Below are positions 54,386-54,509 of a DNA stretch of 54,509 bases, one piece after another. Source of the DNA: an uncultured Bacteroidales bacterium (GTDB lineage: Bacteria; Bacteroidota; Bacteroidia; Bacteroidales; Bacteroidaceae). The stretch is from assembly GCA_902779535.1 (NCBI GenBank), contig CACZBX010000022.1:1-54509 (forward strand). The letters run 5' to 3'. The position numbers were made by a program, and so were the translations under genes. The notes under the pieces are model-generated. The model saw only the letters and a program-made list of their open reading frames with translations, did not search any database and was not told the origin of the DNA. Each line of letters begins with the position of its first letter. Within the stretch, counting starts at the first letter, position 1.

Positions 54386-54509
54386 ATGAAAGCAAACAAA
54401 AAAGGTATCTCTTTAATCGTATTAATTATCACAATTGTTGTTATAATCATATTAGCAGCAGCAATTATCTTAAACTTATCTAAAACAAACGTTGTTACAA
54501 ATGCTAATA
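54386..54509 (+). CDS. Type IV pilin-like protein, N-terminus, runs off the window
   Basis: ATG 54386 after a strong ribosome binding site (GGGAGGAG). The start is MKANKKGISLIVLIITIVV followed by more hydrophobic residues: a short basic leader, a prepilin-peptidase-like G|I cleavage site and the hydrophobic pilin helix. The usual Glu at position 5 of the mature protein is Val. This style of pseudopilin, and the AT-rich coding with a strong Shine-Dalgarno, is typical of Clostridia and not of Bacteroidales. Confidence 0.8.
   Translation, partial: MKANKKGISLIVLIITIVVIIILAAAIILNLSKTNVVTNAN

Overview
The window looks like a Bacteroidales chromosome segment, probably close to Parabacteroides or another Porphyromonadaceae/Tannerellaceae relative. 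The evidence is a complete Bat (aerotolerance) operon, F-type ATP synthase genes in the Bacteroidetes order atpD-C-x-B-E-F-H-A-G, an rpmB-rpmG-DUF4295 cluster, a DUF5112/5113-type sensor kinase, GH29/GH10/GH43 enzymes with signal peptides, and many promoters of the Bacteroides form TTTG-N18..20-TAnnTTTG. The genus is an inference; there is no rRNA.

Layout. 1-890: intergenic DNA with two copies of an ordered cluster of four different palindromes. 891-1957: bcp and sodB (oxidative stress). 1982-4090: an AT-rich island of small lipoprotein genes, two of them frameshifted, bounded by a perfect 62-bp direct repeat. The right repeat copy is the 3' end of a HAD phosphatase gene; the left copy is an orphan fragment of it. 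4016-8698: HAD phosphatase, MgtC-like protein, a methionine aminopeptidase lacking an active-site segment, tsaD, pncC-like gene, rpmB-rpmG-DUF4295. 8809-12613: ftsY-rimO and two HU-type genes, the second fused to a membrane anchor and a LysM domain. 12858-21983: moxR, DUF58 gene, a membrane protein, batABCDE and a PAP2 phosphatase. 22140-25266: GH29 fucosidase and a CbiA-like protein whose glutaminase cysteine is replaced. 25426-32570: the ATP synthase operon. 32624-37425: NhaC antiporter, a small membrane protein, tRNA-Lys, a large metzincin, a small acidic membrane protein. 37519-43603: tRNA-Arg, a broken AbgT-type transporter, a response regulator, a 1461-aa double-module sensor kinase, tRNA-Glu. 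43689-49548: TrpB2, a lipoprotein, L-serine dehydratase, MutS2. 49670-49756: tRNA-Ser, then an accessory carbohydrate region (GH10 xylanase, a GH28 remnant, a GC-rich GH43) and a 5'-truncated TlpA-like gene.

The last ~500 bases (from about 54000) are very AT-rich and carry a Clostridia-like pseudopilin start and the tail of an unrelated gene. The TlpA-like gene is cut at the same place, so this is most likely a chimeric assembly join rather than Bacteroidales DNA.

The points that stand out are the island integrated at the 3' end of the HAD gene, the HU-membrane-LysM protein (a possible nucleoid-to-wall tether), the two-module kinase in which one half keeps the ATP-binding boxes and the other the phospho-acceptor-like histidine, the MetAP and CbiA homologues that lack a catalytic residue, and a pattern of apparent internal deletions in three separate genes (map, AbgT-type transporter, sensor kinase).
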